Program-made: the position numbers and the translations under genes
Notes under the pieces: model-generated
Told to the model about the DNA's origin: nothing
Databases searched by the model: none
The model's input: the letters and a program-made list of their open reading frames with translations, nothing else
Part shown: positions 24,488 to 32,882 of the stretch, one piece after another
How positions within the stretch are numbered: position 1 is the first letter of the stretch
Layout of the letters: each line of letters opens with the position of its first letter
Assembly (NCBI GenBank): GCA_937951675.1
Contig: CALFBI010000012.1
Span: forward strand, 1 to 59,660
Length of the DNA: 59,660 bases
Direction: 5' to 3'
From: an uncultured Verrucomicrobiales bacterium
Lineage (GTDB): Bacteria > Verrucomicrobiota > Verrucomicrobiia > Verrucomicrobiales > Akkermansiaceae

Positions 24488-26161
24488 ATGGACAGTAAAC
24501 AAGTTATTGATTTATTCGTTGGACGGGGATTAATTAGTCGCTCTCTAGGAGATGATATTTTCACTGAAATCGAAAATAGTGGGAAAGAGGTAGGAGAAAT
24601 TTTAAATGATTATCAGGTCATCAATCAAGCTGATGACGTTTGGCCGGTTATTGCTTCTGAATTAGGAGCAGAGTTGGTTGATCTCGTTGATTTCAATCCA
24701 CCCGAAGCCTTGTTAAATGTTATTCCTTCAGGTTTAGCTAGGTTACACGGAGCCTTGCCTGTGCACTATGGTTCAGATGGCCTCTCTATTGTATTGGTTG
24801 ATCCACTCAACCCGCAGACTATTGAGGATTTGAAGTTTGCCTTAGGGAAAGAAATCAATGTATTGATCGCACCTGATTATCTCGTAGAGCAAAAAATCAA
24901 TGAGCTTTATGGAGGTGAGGCCAAAGCGATGCAAGACATCTTGGGCCAGCTTTCTTCCGGAGAATTTGGCGCAAAAAGTGATCAAGATTTAGAATCCGAA
25001 GCGAACTCAGCGCCGATCATTCGTTATGTTGATCTGGTGATGTATCAGGCGATTAAGGAAAAAGCCTCTGATATTCACTTCGAGCCATTTGAAAAAGAGT
25101 TTAAGATTCGTTATCGGGTTGATGGCTCTCTCTATGAGATGGCGCCTCCGCCGGCCCATTTATCACTTCCGATTATTTCGAGGGTGAAGGTGATGGCTAA
25201 TATGAATATATCAGAACGCCGGATTCCTCAGGATGGCCGGATCGTCAAACATATTGGTGATAAGTCTGTAGATATGCGGGTGTCTTCGCTTCCAACCCAA
25301 TATGGGGAAAGTGTCGTATTACGTGTTTTGGACCGTTCGGCAGTTAATCTTGATTTAGCGGCCTTGGGGCTTCCAAAGGAAATCGACGATTACGTTAATA
25401 AGACGATTCGGAAGCCTAATGGGATTTTTGTAGTAACTGGTCCAACAGGAGCAGGGAAGACGACCACTCTTTACGCGGCTTTAAGAGCGATTAATACGAT
25501 TGATTCTAAAATTCTCACTGCAGAAGACCCTGTTGAGTATGATATTGACGGAATTATTCAAGTCCCGGTCAATGAAGCGATTGAACTAGATTTCGCGAGA
25601 ATTTTACGAGCCTTTCTTCGGCAGGATCCGGACCGTATTTTGATCGGAGAAATGCGGGATGTTGAGACCGCTCAAATTGCGATTCAGGCCTCTTTGACTG
25701 GTCACCTAGTTTTATCAACCCTCCACACTAATGACGCGGCGGGATCTGTCACACGTTTGATTGATATGGGGACGGAGCCATTTTTAGTGGCCGCTTCATT
25801 AGAAGGAGTTTTAGCGCAGCGATTAGTGCGAACGATTTGTTCAGATTGTCGGACTCCTTACGATCCAAACGAATCAGTTCTCAACCAACTCAACTTATCT
25901 GCTCACGAGCTCGGCGATAAAGAGTTTTACACCGGCACAGGGTGCCCGAAATGTAGTAATTCAGGGTATCGTGGGCGACAGGGACTTTTCGAGCTTCTCG
26001 ATATTAATGATCCGATTCGTGACCTTATTATCGACCGCGCGCCATCAGTTGTGATTAAGCAAAAGGCGATCGAGATGGGAATGACGACTTTAAGAGAGGA
26101 CGGGCTGCGTAATATTTATGCAGGTAAGACCACCATCGAAGAAGTTCTCAAATACACTTAA
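24488..26161 (+). CDS. type II secretion / type IV pilus assembly ATPase (second of two)
   Basis: A 557-residue paralogue of the preceding gene with the same order of parts: MshEN-like N-terminus, SAPIIRYVDLVMYQAIKEKA, SDIHFEP, Walker A GPTGAGKTTTLYA near residue 318, Walker B-like ILIGEMRDVETA near 384, HLVLSTLHTNDAAGSVTRL, and zinc site CSDC / CPKC near 450 and 485. Many of these segments differ clearly from the first copy, so the duplication is old. In Verrucomicrobia such tandem pairs precede GspF/PilC. Whether one serves a pilus and the other secretion, or both form one heteromeric motor, cannot be told here. Confidence 0.92.
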   Translation: MDSKQVIDLFVGRGLISRSLGDDIFTEIENSGKEVGEILNDYQVINQADDVWPVIASELGAELVDLVDFNPPEALLNVIPSGLARLHGALPVHYGSDGLSIVLVDPLNPQTIEDLKFALGKEINVLIAPDYLVEQKINELYGGEAKAMQDILGQLSSGEFGAKSDQDLESEANSAPIIRYVDLVMYQAIKEKASDIHFEPFEKEFKIRYRVDGSLYEMAPPPAHLSLPIISRVKVMANMNISERRIPQDGRIVKHIGDKSVDMRVSSLPTQYGESVVLRVLDRSAVNLDLAALGLPKEIDDYVNKTIRKPNGIFVVTGPTGAGKTTTLYAALRAINTIDSKILTAEDPVEYDIDGIIQVPVNEAIELDFARILRAFLRQDPDRILIGEMRDVETAQIAIQASLTGHLVLSTLHTNDAAGSVTRLIDMGTEPFLVAASLEGVLAQRLVRTICSDCRTPYDPNESVLNQLNLSAHELGDKEFYTGTGCPKCSNSGYRGRQGLFELLDINDPIRDLIIDRAPSVVIKQKAIEMGMTTLREDGLRNIYAGKTTIEEVLKYT

Positions 26162-26215
26162 TTACAAGCGATAGCTTGCTTTCAATACATCATTTAAGTT
26201 AAAAACAATCTAAAC

Positions 26216-27508
26216 ATGGCTAATTTTAGTTACATCGCCCTTGATGCAAAAGGGCAGCAGACCACCGGGACGGTGCAAGCCTCTTCGGAGTCTGAAGCAA
26301 TTCAATCGCTTCGGGCGCAAGGCCTTTACCCCACTCAAGTTGTTGAGGCAGGAAAAGGATCATTATCCGTTGATGGGGCGAAAAAGCCCTCGAAAAAAAC
26401 AAAAGGAAAAACCAAAGTCCGCCAGATTAAATCTGGAGGTAAAGTGAAGCCAAAGGTTTTAATGACTTTCACGCGACAGTTGGCGACACTGATTGATTCT
26501 GGCCTTCCTTTACTAAAGAGCCTAAACGTTTTAGGGAAACAGGAACCTAATCTTATTTTAAGAAAAACAATCAATTCGATTGCTGATTCAGTCCAGACAG
26601 GATCCACTTTTTCAGAGGGGCTGTCACAGCATCCACAGCTTTTTAATAAGCTTTTTGTCAATATGGTAAAAGCCGGGGAGCTCGGTGGTGTTCTTGAAAT
26701 TGTATTAAAACGATTGGCTGAATACATGGAAAAAGCTGAAAAGCTAAAGAGTAAAATTGTCTCTGCGATGGTTTATCCTGCGATTGTGATGCTCATTGCC
26801 GTTATTATTATGGTCTTTTTGATGCTGTTTATTGTTCCGAAGTTCAAAGAGATGTTTGCAGGGATGCCTAATGTTGATCTTCCATTTATTTCGAGGTTTG
26901 TATTCGGGCTTTCGGATTTCATGATCCGGACGGATAAATCGGTCCTCTTTGGGATTCCTAATATTATTTATCTCTTTGCTGTTTTTGCATTGATGCTGGT
27001 AGGGCTTAATTTATGGGGAAAAACTGTAAAAGGTCGTAAAGTGATTGATCAATACAAACTGAAGCTTCCGATCGTAGGAGATCTTCAGAGAAAAAGTGCA
27101 ATTTCTCGTTTTGCGAGGACTTTAGGAACTTTGGTCACCTCAGGTGTTCCCATTCTCCAAGCTCTTAATATTACACGAGACACCTCGGGTAATGTGATTC
27201 TTTCCGCGGCGGTAGACAAAATCCATTCAGCCGTGAAAGAAGGGGAGTCTATCGTTCAGCCGATGCAAGGAAGTAAAGTATTTCCTGATATGGTTGTCAG
27301 TATGGTTGATGTTGGAGAAGAAACCGGTCAGTTGCCTGAAATGCTGGTGAGAATTGGTGATGTTTATGATGATGAAGTAGACAACGCTGTCACTGCTCTG
27401 ACTTCGATTCTTGAGCCAATCATGATTATCTTCCTTGCGGTGGTTGTGGGAGGGATTGTTCTCGCGCTATTTCTTCCATTGATTAAGATCATTCAGTCAA
27501 TGCAATAA
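26216..27508 (+). CDS. GspF/PilC inner membrane platform protein
   Basis: The 430-residue product is the polytopic platform protein of type II secretion or type IV pili. It begins FSYIALDAKGQQTTGTVQAS, has a basic linker rich in lysine (about residues 55-80), then the two T2SSF repeats: MTFTRQLATLIDSGLPLLKS / VKAGELGGVLEIVLKRLAEY and ISRFARTLGTLVTSGVPILQ / VDVGEETGQLPEMLVRIGDV. Three membrane segments are visible (after residue 185, near 245-265 and at the C-terminus). It sits between the ATPase pair and the pseudopilin gene. Confidence 0.94.
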   Translation: MANFSYIALDAKGQQTTGTVQASSESEAIQSLRAQGLYPTQVVEAGKGSLSVDGAKKPSKKTKGKTKVRQIKSGGKVKPKVLMTFTRQLATLIDSGLPLLKSLNVLGKQEPNLILRKTINSIADSVQTGSTFSEGLSQHPQLFNKLFVNMVKAGELGGVLEIVLKRLAEYMEKAEKLKSKIVSAMVYPAIVMLIAVIIMVFLMLFIVPKFKEMFAGMPNVDLPFISRFVFGLSDFMIRTDKSVLFGIPNIIYLFAVFALMLVGLNLWGKTVKGRKVIDQYKLKLPIVGDLQRKSAISRFARTLGTLVTSGVPILQALNITRDTSGNVILSAAVDKIHSAVKEGESIVQPMQGSKVFPDMVVSMVDVGEETGQLPEMLVRIGDVYDDEVDNAVTALTSILEPIMIIFLAVVVGGIVLALFLPLIKIIQSMQ

Positions 27509-27527
27509 AACGTTGATCGATATACCC

Positions 27528-28052
27528 ATGAAAACTACTCTACAAACGAAGCAAAAAAAAGGGTTCACTTTAATAGAACTGCTGATTGTGATGGCAATTA
27601 TTGCTGTTTTGGCGGGGCTGGGAGTCGTTGGATTTGGAACAGTTCAGGACCGCCAATTAAGAGCAAGAGCTGAACTTCAAATGGAACTGCTTCAAGTGGC
27701 TCTTGAAGAATACAAGGCCGATGTGGGTGATTACCCTAATTTAGTGGATGGTTCTCTTTTTGACGCGCTCTACGGCTTTGGTGCCCAAAATAAAAATAAA
27801 GAGGGTGAAGAAGCTTCTGTTGATTCTCCTGCTTTGAGAATCTATATGCCACAGTTGGATCCGAATGCCAAAAAATCGATGGTTTCCGATGATGGTTCAA
27901 GAAATATTATCGATCCTTGGGGTAATAATTGGATTTATCGTAGAGGAGAAGATTCAGGAGCTCAAAATCCTGATTTCGATCTTTTTTCTGTAGGAAAAGA
28001 TGGTCAGACCGGTGACCCTGCTACGGAAAGAGATGATATTCAAAATTGGTAG
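27528..28052 (+). CDS. GspG-like major pseudopilin
   Basis: The ATG at 27528 gives 174 residues. A short basic leader ends in KKG before FTLIELLIVMAIIAVLAGLG, the class III signal cut by prepilin peptidase after Gly, with Glu at mature position 5. The rest, LRARAELQMELLQVALEEYK, ADVGDYPNLVDGSLFDALYG and the C-terminal DPWGNNWIYRR followed by DLFSVGKDGQTGD, is typical for GspG, including the acidic residues that hold calcium. It starts 20 bases after the platform gene. A GspG-type product favours a type II secretion role over a pilus. Confidence 0.88.
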   Translation: MKTTLQTKQKKGFTLIELLIVMAIIAVLAGLGVVGFGTVQDRQLRARAELQMELLQVALEEYKADVGDYPNLVDGSLFDALYGFGAQNKNKEGEEASVDSPALRIYMPQLDPNAKKSMVSDDGSRNIIDPWGNNWIYRRGEDSGAQNPDFDLFSVGKDGQTGDPATERDDIQNW

Positions 28053-28132
28053 TTTTAAAGGAGAAGTTTCTCTTGCAAAAATGTCATGAAATAACCTCGA
28101 CATTTGAAGTCTGGAAGGTGAAGTTATAGTTG

Positions 28133-28708
28133 ATGGAATCATCAACACCTCCGGTCGAAAAAGCAGCTCTCAAGCCTGTTAAAAAAGCTTCTAAAGCAAA
28201 AAAAACAGCCAAGAAAAAATCGACTGCAAAAAAAGTAGAGTCACCTTTAGAGGCTCCAAATAAAGTCATTGGAAAACAGCCTGAAGTTCCGTTTTCAAAA
28301 ACGGAGCAAGAAAGCGGAAACTCTGAAAAAGAGGCTTCAGAAAAGGCTTCTTCCAAACCTTCAAATGAGAAAGAAGAATTCAGTCAGGATTCATCTCAAC
28401 AGCAGGAATCTCAGGGTAGGCGGCCTCGACGCCCTCGTTCTGGTAAAAAGAAAAACTACAAAGTGAACCCTCAAGAGCTGTCAGATAAATCATGGCAAGT
28501 TTTCTTAGCAGAAGTTTCTGAAGAGGGCCTTTCTCTTGTTGGGGCGAAAGAAGCTCAAGAAGTAGCTCGAAAGAGTCTCGAAGTGACTAAAATTTATCTT
28601 GAAACAAGAGACCGCCAATTAGCAGTCAAGAGCAGTGCGAGCCCTCCACACCAACGGGATGACGAGGAACAAAATCCTCCTCAAGCAAGGGAAAAAACGG
28701 AGGAATAA
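28133..28708 (+). CDS. basic, low-complexity protein of unknown function
   Basis: Not recognised. The 191-residue product has a Lys/Ala-rich N-terminus like histone H1 (AKKTAKKKSTAKK), a Ser/Glu/Gln-rich stretch, an Arg/Pro cluster (RRPRRPRSGKKKNYKVN), and a short, more ordered C-terminal part (WQVFLAEVSEEGLSLVGAKE and following helix). The composition suggests nucleic-acid or polyanion binding. It starts 80 bases after gspG and ends 9 bases before the glycosyltransferase gene, so it is probably co-transcribed with the latter. Confidence 0.65.
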   Translation: MESSTPPVEKAALKPVKKASKAKKTAKKKSTAKKVESPLEAPNKVIGKQPEVPFSKTEQESGNSEKEASEKASSKPSNEKEEFSQDSSQQQESQGRRPRRPRSGKKKNYKVNPQELSDKSWQVFLAEVSEEGLSLVGAKEAQEVARKSLEVTKIYLETRDRQLAVKSSASPPHQRDDEEQNPPQAREKTEE

Positions 28709-28717
28709 AGAGAAAAA

Positions 28718-30025
28718 ATGAGCGACCAACTAACGAAGAAAATTAAGGTTCTTACATTAGGTTGGGAGTTCCCTCCTTTAATTAATGGAGGTCTAGGAGT
28801 GGCTTGCTATGGTTTATGCAAGGCATTGGCTCCTTTAGTTAGTTTGGAAGTGATGGTTCCTAAATCTGATCCAAAAGCGTCTTATGATGGCTTTGGACTT
28901 GTCGGGTTGAATAATCTTCGGATTGATCAAGTTCAGACCGAAGAGCAAAAAAACCGTTTTTCTGCATTCAAATCTTTGACGGAGATTCCTTTATCATTGG
29001 ACCCTTATTCGATTGAAGCGCCAGAATTTGATCGGAATCCGACTTTAGCGGAAGAGTGGAGAACTTTTTTCATAGAAACGAGAGCTCAGCTTGAAGCCTT
29101 CAAGATGGATGATTTATACGGGGAAGATACAGGCGTTAAGGTTGTTGAATTTTCGAAAGTTCTTGTGAAATTAGCTCATGGTATGGATTTCGATGTTATC
29201 CACGCACATGATTGGATGACTTATTTAGCAGGGGTAGAAATTAAGAAAGCGACCGGGAAACCCTTAGTATTACACCTTCATGCGTCGCAATACGACCGAG
29301 CTGGAGCGAATGCGAGAGGTTGGATTTATGATCTTGAGAAATATGGGATGGATCACTGTGACCGAGTGATTCCTGTAAGTTACTATACCGGAACAATTGT
29401 TCGTGATCATTATGGAATTCCGGAAGAGAAAATTAAGCCTATCCATAACGGGGCTGATGAAGTGAAAACATTTCATACGAAGAAAAAATTTCCTGAAAAG
29501 TTAGTATTATTTTTAGGGCGATTAACAGCTCAAAAAGGGCCTGAGTTTTTTCTCGAAATTGCAGCTAAAGTTCTCGAAGAAAATAAAAATGTAAGATTTG
29601 TCATGGCTGGAAGTGGAGAGAAGCTTCAGCAACTTGTTGAATCAGGAGCATTTAAAGGACTAGGTGGCCGATTTCATTTTACAGGATTTTTGAATAAAGA
29701 CCAAGTGAATGATTTGCTGTCGATGACAGACGTGTATTGCATGCCGTCAGTTTCAGAACCTTTTGGCCTTTCTGCGCTAGAAGCAGTGCAGTTTAGAATC
29801 CCAGCAGTGATTTCAAAACAATCTGGTGCAGCCGAGGTTTTGAAAGGGGCTTTGAAGGCTGATTTTTGGGATACCAATTTGATGGCTAAACATATTAATG
29901 ACCTTTTGACTGACGATGTATTGAGAAAAAATGTTATTGAGCAGTCCGAAAGAGACATTAGAGATGCCACTTGGGATTCTGCTGCAGAAAAGGTAAATGA
30001 AATTTACAAAGAATTAGTTCAATGA
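28718..30025 (+). CDS. glycogen-synthase-like glycosyltransferase (GT-B fold)
   Basis: The 435-residue product has the two GT-B domains. The N-terminal one starts KVLTLGWEFPPLINGGLGVA, the glycogen/starch synthase-type donor loop, and includes DVIHAHDWMTYLAGVEIKKA. The C-terminal one has VLFLGRLTAQKGPEFFLEIA, FVMAGSGEKL and CMPSVSEPFGLSALEAVQF with the E-x7-E pattern. It most resembles GT4/GT5 synthases that elongate alpha-glucans from ADP- or UDP-glucose. It overlaps the GH57 gene by 4 bases, a pairing known in glycogen and related alpha-glucan metabolism, so both probably act on the same polymer. Confidence 0.85.
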   Translation: MSDQLTKKIKVLTLGWEFPPLINGGLGVACYGLCKALAPLVSLEVMVPKSDPKASYDGFGLVGLNNLRIDQVQTEEQKNRFSAFKSLTEIPLSLDPYSIEAPEFDRNPTLAEEWRTFFIETRAQLEAFKMDDLYGEDTGVKVVEFSKVLVKLAHGMDFDVIHAHDWMTYLAGVEIKKATGKPLVLHLHASQYDRAGANARGWIYDLEKYGMDHCDRVIPVSYYTGTIVRDHYGIPEEKIKPIHNGADEVKTFHTKKKFPEKLVLFLGRLTAQKGPEFFLEIAAKVLEENKNVRFVMAGSGEKLQQLVESGAFKGLGGRFHFTGFLNKDQVNDLLSMTDVYCMPSVSEPFGLSALEAVQFRIPAVISKQSGAAEVLKGALKADFWDTNLMAKHINDLLTDDVLRKNVIEQSERDIRDATWDSAAEKVNEIYKELVQ

Positions 30026-31209
30026 AGAGAAAGCATCCTAATCTTTGCCTCTTTTTTGAAGTGCATCAGCCTTTTCGGCTTGTTGAATATGATTTTTTTA
30101 GAATTGGAGAGCATGCCGAGTATTTTGATCATTGGTTAAATACAGAAATTCTAGAGCGCGTTTATTCAAAATCATACCTTCCCGCAGGGGAGCTTTTTTT
30201 GGAGCTGATTCGCCAGAGTAAAGGAGAGTTCAAATTATCCTTATCATTAAGTGGGGTATTGATCGAGCAGTTCGAGAAATACATGCCTGAACAAATTGAT
30301 CTTTTTAAAGAGCTCATTCAGACAGGTTCAGTAGAAGTGCTTGCAGAGACTTATTACCACTCTCTAGCGAGTGTTTACTCAGACGATGAATTTCGTCGCC
30401 AGGTCGAAAAACATTCGAATAAAATAGAAAGCACTTTTGGAGTGAGGCCCCATGTTTTCAGAAATACAGAGCTGGTTTATTCCAATCATATTTCGGGTTT
30501 AGTCGAAGAAATGGGTTATCAAGGGATTCTGGCAGAAGGCTTAGACTCTGCTTTAGGGGGAAGGTCTCCAAATTATCTTTATCATGCTCCTGGGGCCAAT
30601 TCGATTCAAACCCTTTTAAGGAATGTAGGTTTATCAGATGATATCGGTTCCCGGTTTTCAGCGCAAGACTGGTCGGAGTATCCTTTAACCGCAACAAAAT
30701 ATCTTGAGTGGCTTAAAAATTCAGAAGGTGATTTGATTAATTTGTTTATGGATCTTGAGACGATCGGAGAGCACCATCCTCAAAGTAGTGGGATTTTTGA
30801 TTTTTGGAGGTATTTTGTAAAAGAGGCTTTAGCATCAGATTTCACCTTTGCCACGCCCTCTGAGTTGCTCGCTGATCATAAGAGTGTTGGCATATATGAT
30901 TGCGAAGAGCATTCTTCCTGGGCGGCTTTCGGTCAGGACCTTTCTCCTTGGTTAGGAAATGTGATGCAAGTCGAAGCGCAGGGTAAAATTCACCGGTTAG
31001 AGTCTTTGATTAAAGAAGTGAAAGATCCTGAGCTTACCCATTCTTGGGCCCTACTTCAAACGAATGATCATTTTCATTATATGGCAACTCAGCCGGGAGT
31101 TTTTAATCACTTTAGTCCCTATGAAAATGCTTATGATTCTTATATTTATTTTATGAATGCATTAGCAGACATTCAAATTCGACTGAAGCGAGCTTTAGAA
31201 AAGATTTGA
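30022..31209 (+). CDS. glycoside hydrolase family 57 protein
   Basis: The 395-residue product shows the GH57 conserved regions in order: region 1 FFEVHQPFRL, region 2 GSVEVLAETYYHSLA, region 3 VFRNTELVYS with the Glu nucleophile, and region 4 LFMDLETIGEHHP with the Asp acid/base. GH57 enzymes include alpha-amylases, 4-alpha-glucanotransferases and branching enzymes. The length fits an amylase-type member. The start codon ATG overlaps the stop of the glycosyltransferase gene (ATGA), so the two proteins are translationally coupled. The activity is likely on intracellular alpha-glucan because no signal peptide is seen. Confidence 0.88.
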   Translation: MKRKHPNLCLFFEVHQPFRLVEYDFFRIGEHAEYFDHWLNTEILERVYSKSYLPAGELFLELIRQSKGEFKLSLSLSGVLIEQFEKYMPEQIDLFKELIQTGSVEVLAETYYHSLASVYSDDEFRRQVEKHSNKIESTFGVRPHVFRNTELVYSNHISGLVEEMGYQGILAEGLDSALGGRSPNYLYHAPGANSIQTLLRNVGLSDDIGSRFSAQDWSEYPLTATKYLEWLKNSEGDLINLFMDLETIGEHHPQSSGIFDFWRYFVKEALASDFTFATPSELLADHKSVGIYDCEEHSSWAAFGQDLSPWLGNVMQVEAQGKIHRLESLIKEVKDPELTHSWALLQTNDHFHYMATQPGVFNHFSPYENAYDSYIYFMNALADIQIRLKRALEKI

Positions 31210-31215
31210 GGGTCT

Positions 31216-31245
31216 AAAAAAAACCTTCCTTATAAATAAGGAAGG
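31216..31245 (-). terminator. intrinsic terminator of the mre-mrdA-rng operon
   Basis: A perfect 10-base stem (CCTTCCTTAT at 31224-31233, ATAAGGAAGG at 31236-31245) with a 2-base centre is followed on the minus strand by eight T residues (the A run at 31216-31223). It lies 15 bases after the stop of the RNase E/G gene. The opposite side lacks a good T run, but the hairpin may also stop the convergent GH57 transcript. Confidence 0.9.
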
Positions 31246-31259
31246 CTTTGATAAACGGG

Positions 31260-32843
31260 TTAAATTTGAATTTCTTTCTCCGTCGCGGCATCGACAATAA
31301 GGAATTTTTCTCGATGCATATTTGGGTCACTACGGAAGATAAGTCGGCCAGTATGAGTTCGTTCCAATTCGACTAAGATTTTAGAGTCAGCTTCACGGAA
31401 ACGGTTAAGAACATCTGAGTTTACGATGACGATGAGGTCTCCGACTTCTCCTTGTTTTTTAAGAATTGTCGTATTGAGGCGTCGCTGAATCTCAGCACTC
31501 ATGGTCAGAGTTGTTTTGATTCGACCACGGCCTTCGCAGTAAGTGCATGGTTCATAAAGAGCGTCTCGGAGACTTTCGTTCAACCTCTGGCGGGTCATTT
31601 CAAGAAGACCTACCGATGAGATTTGGAGGACTTGAGTTTTAGCCTTATCGCGTTTGAGGCGTTCTTTCATCGCGCGGTAGACCGCTTGTTGATCCTTACG
31701 CTGGCGCATATCAATGAAATCTACGACAATGAGACCTCCCGAATTTCTCAAACGCATTTGCCGGGCCACCTCTTCTGCCGCTTCAAGGTTGGTTTGAAGA
31801 ATCATTTTGTCGACATCTCTAGAGCCCCGGTTTCTCCCTGTATTGACATCAATCGCAATGAGAGCCTCAGTTTCGTCGATGACGATATAGCCACCACAAG
31901 GGAGCCACACTTGCCTACTGAAAGCTTCGTCAATTTGCTTTTGAATCCCGACCTTGTCAAAAACAGATTGTCGAGAAGGGAGGTGCTGGACTCTACGGCG
32001 AGCACGTCGGGAGATTCGCCCCGCAATGTCTCGGATGTATTCAGTGGTTTCTTGGCTGTCGCAAATGACCTGGTCGATTTCTTCGGTAAGGAAGTCGCGA
32101 GCTGTTTTTTCGATCAGACCCGGTTCTCTGAAGCAGCAGAAAGGAGCTTTATTTCCGTCCCGGTTTTCGGCAATCGTTTCCCATTGATCTAAAAGCATGG
32201 CGAGATCGCGGACGAAGTGACGAGCGCGTTGCCCTTGGGCAACAGTTCTCATAATAATACCCATTCCTTCAGGAATACTAAGCTTCTGCATAATCATACG
32301 AAGGCGCTTACGTTCTTTAGGATCATCAATTTTACGAGAGATACCAAATTGATCAGTAAAAGGCATGAGAACAAGGAATCGTCCAGCTAAGGAAACATTC
32401 GTTGTTACACGAGGTCCTTTGTTGCCGATAGGCCCCTTAGATACTTGGATCATGATTTCAGATCCGATAGGGTAGATACTTGGGATATCTTTAGATGTGA
32501 TCTTTTTCCGTTTCTTTTTCGACCGTCCTTCTCGTTGGATTTCTTCGATTCCTCCATCGAGAGCGGCAGGGATAGCATCCCAAAAGTGCAAGAAGGCATT
32601 TTTTTCGAGGCCGATGTCAACAAACATGGCTTTTAAACCTTGTTCGATATTTTTGACGCGACCTTTAAAAACGCTACCAACAATTTGGTCGTCTTCATTT
32701 CGTTCGATACTATATTCCTCTAGTTTACCGTCCTCAACAAGAGCGACCCTGCTTTCCAGGGCTTCTGTGTTGATGATGATGGTCTTCCCTTCGGTAGGGT
32801 TGAGTGGGCCTAAGCCCAGAGCTTTTTTGATTTTTTTCAACAT
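31260..32843 (-). CDS. rng: ribonuclease E/G
   Basis: The 527-residue product has the RNase G length, without the long C-terminal scaffold of RNase E. It contains the S1 domain (GSVFKGRVKNIEQGLKAMFV, DIGLEKNAFLHF), the RNase H-like and 5'-sensor parts (GMGIIMRTVAQGQRARHFV), the catalytic IAIDVNTGRNRGSRDVDK with the metal-binding Asp, and IVVDFIDMRQRKDQQAVYRA. The zinc-link CTYCEGRGRI follows. It processes 5S/16S rRNA precursors and mRNA. It is the last gene of the mreB-mreC-mreD-mrdA cluster, an order shared with many bacteria where rng sits beside mre genes. Confidence 0.95.
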   Translation of the reverse strand: MLKKIKKALGLGPLNPTEGKTIIINTEALESRVALVEDGKLEEYSIERNEDDQIVGSVFKGRVKNIEQGLKAMFVDIGLEKNAFLHFWDAIPAALDGGIEEIQREGRSKKKRKKITSKDIPSIYPIGSEIMIQVSKGPIGNKGPRVTTNVSLAGRFLVLMPFTDQFGISRKIDDPKERKRLRMIMQKLSIPEGMGIIMRTVAQGQRARHFVRDLAMLLDQWETIAENRDGNKAPFCCFREPGLIEKTARDFLTEEIDQVICDSQETTEYIRDIAGRISRRARRRVQHLPSRQSVFDKVGIQKQIDEAFSRQVWLPCGGYIVIDETEALIAIDVNTGRNRGSRDVDKMILQTNLEAAEEVARQMRLRNSGGLIVVDFIDMRQRKDQQAVYRAMKERLKRDKAKTQVLQISSVGLLEMTRQRLNESLRDALYEPCTYCEGRGRIKTTLTMSAEIQRRLNTTILKKQGEVGDLIVIVNSDVLNRFREADSKILVELERTHTGRLIFRSDPNMHREKFLIVDAATEKEIQI

Positions 32844-32882
32844 GTTTTGGTTGTGAGTGTTTTAATAAGTCTAAGAAAATAA

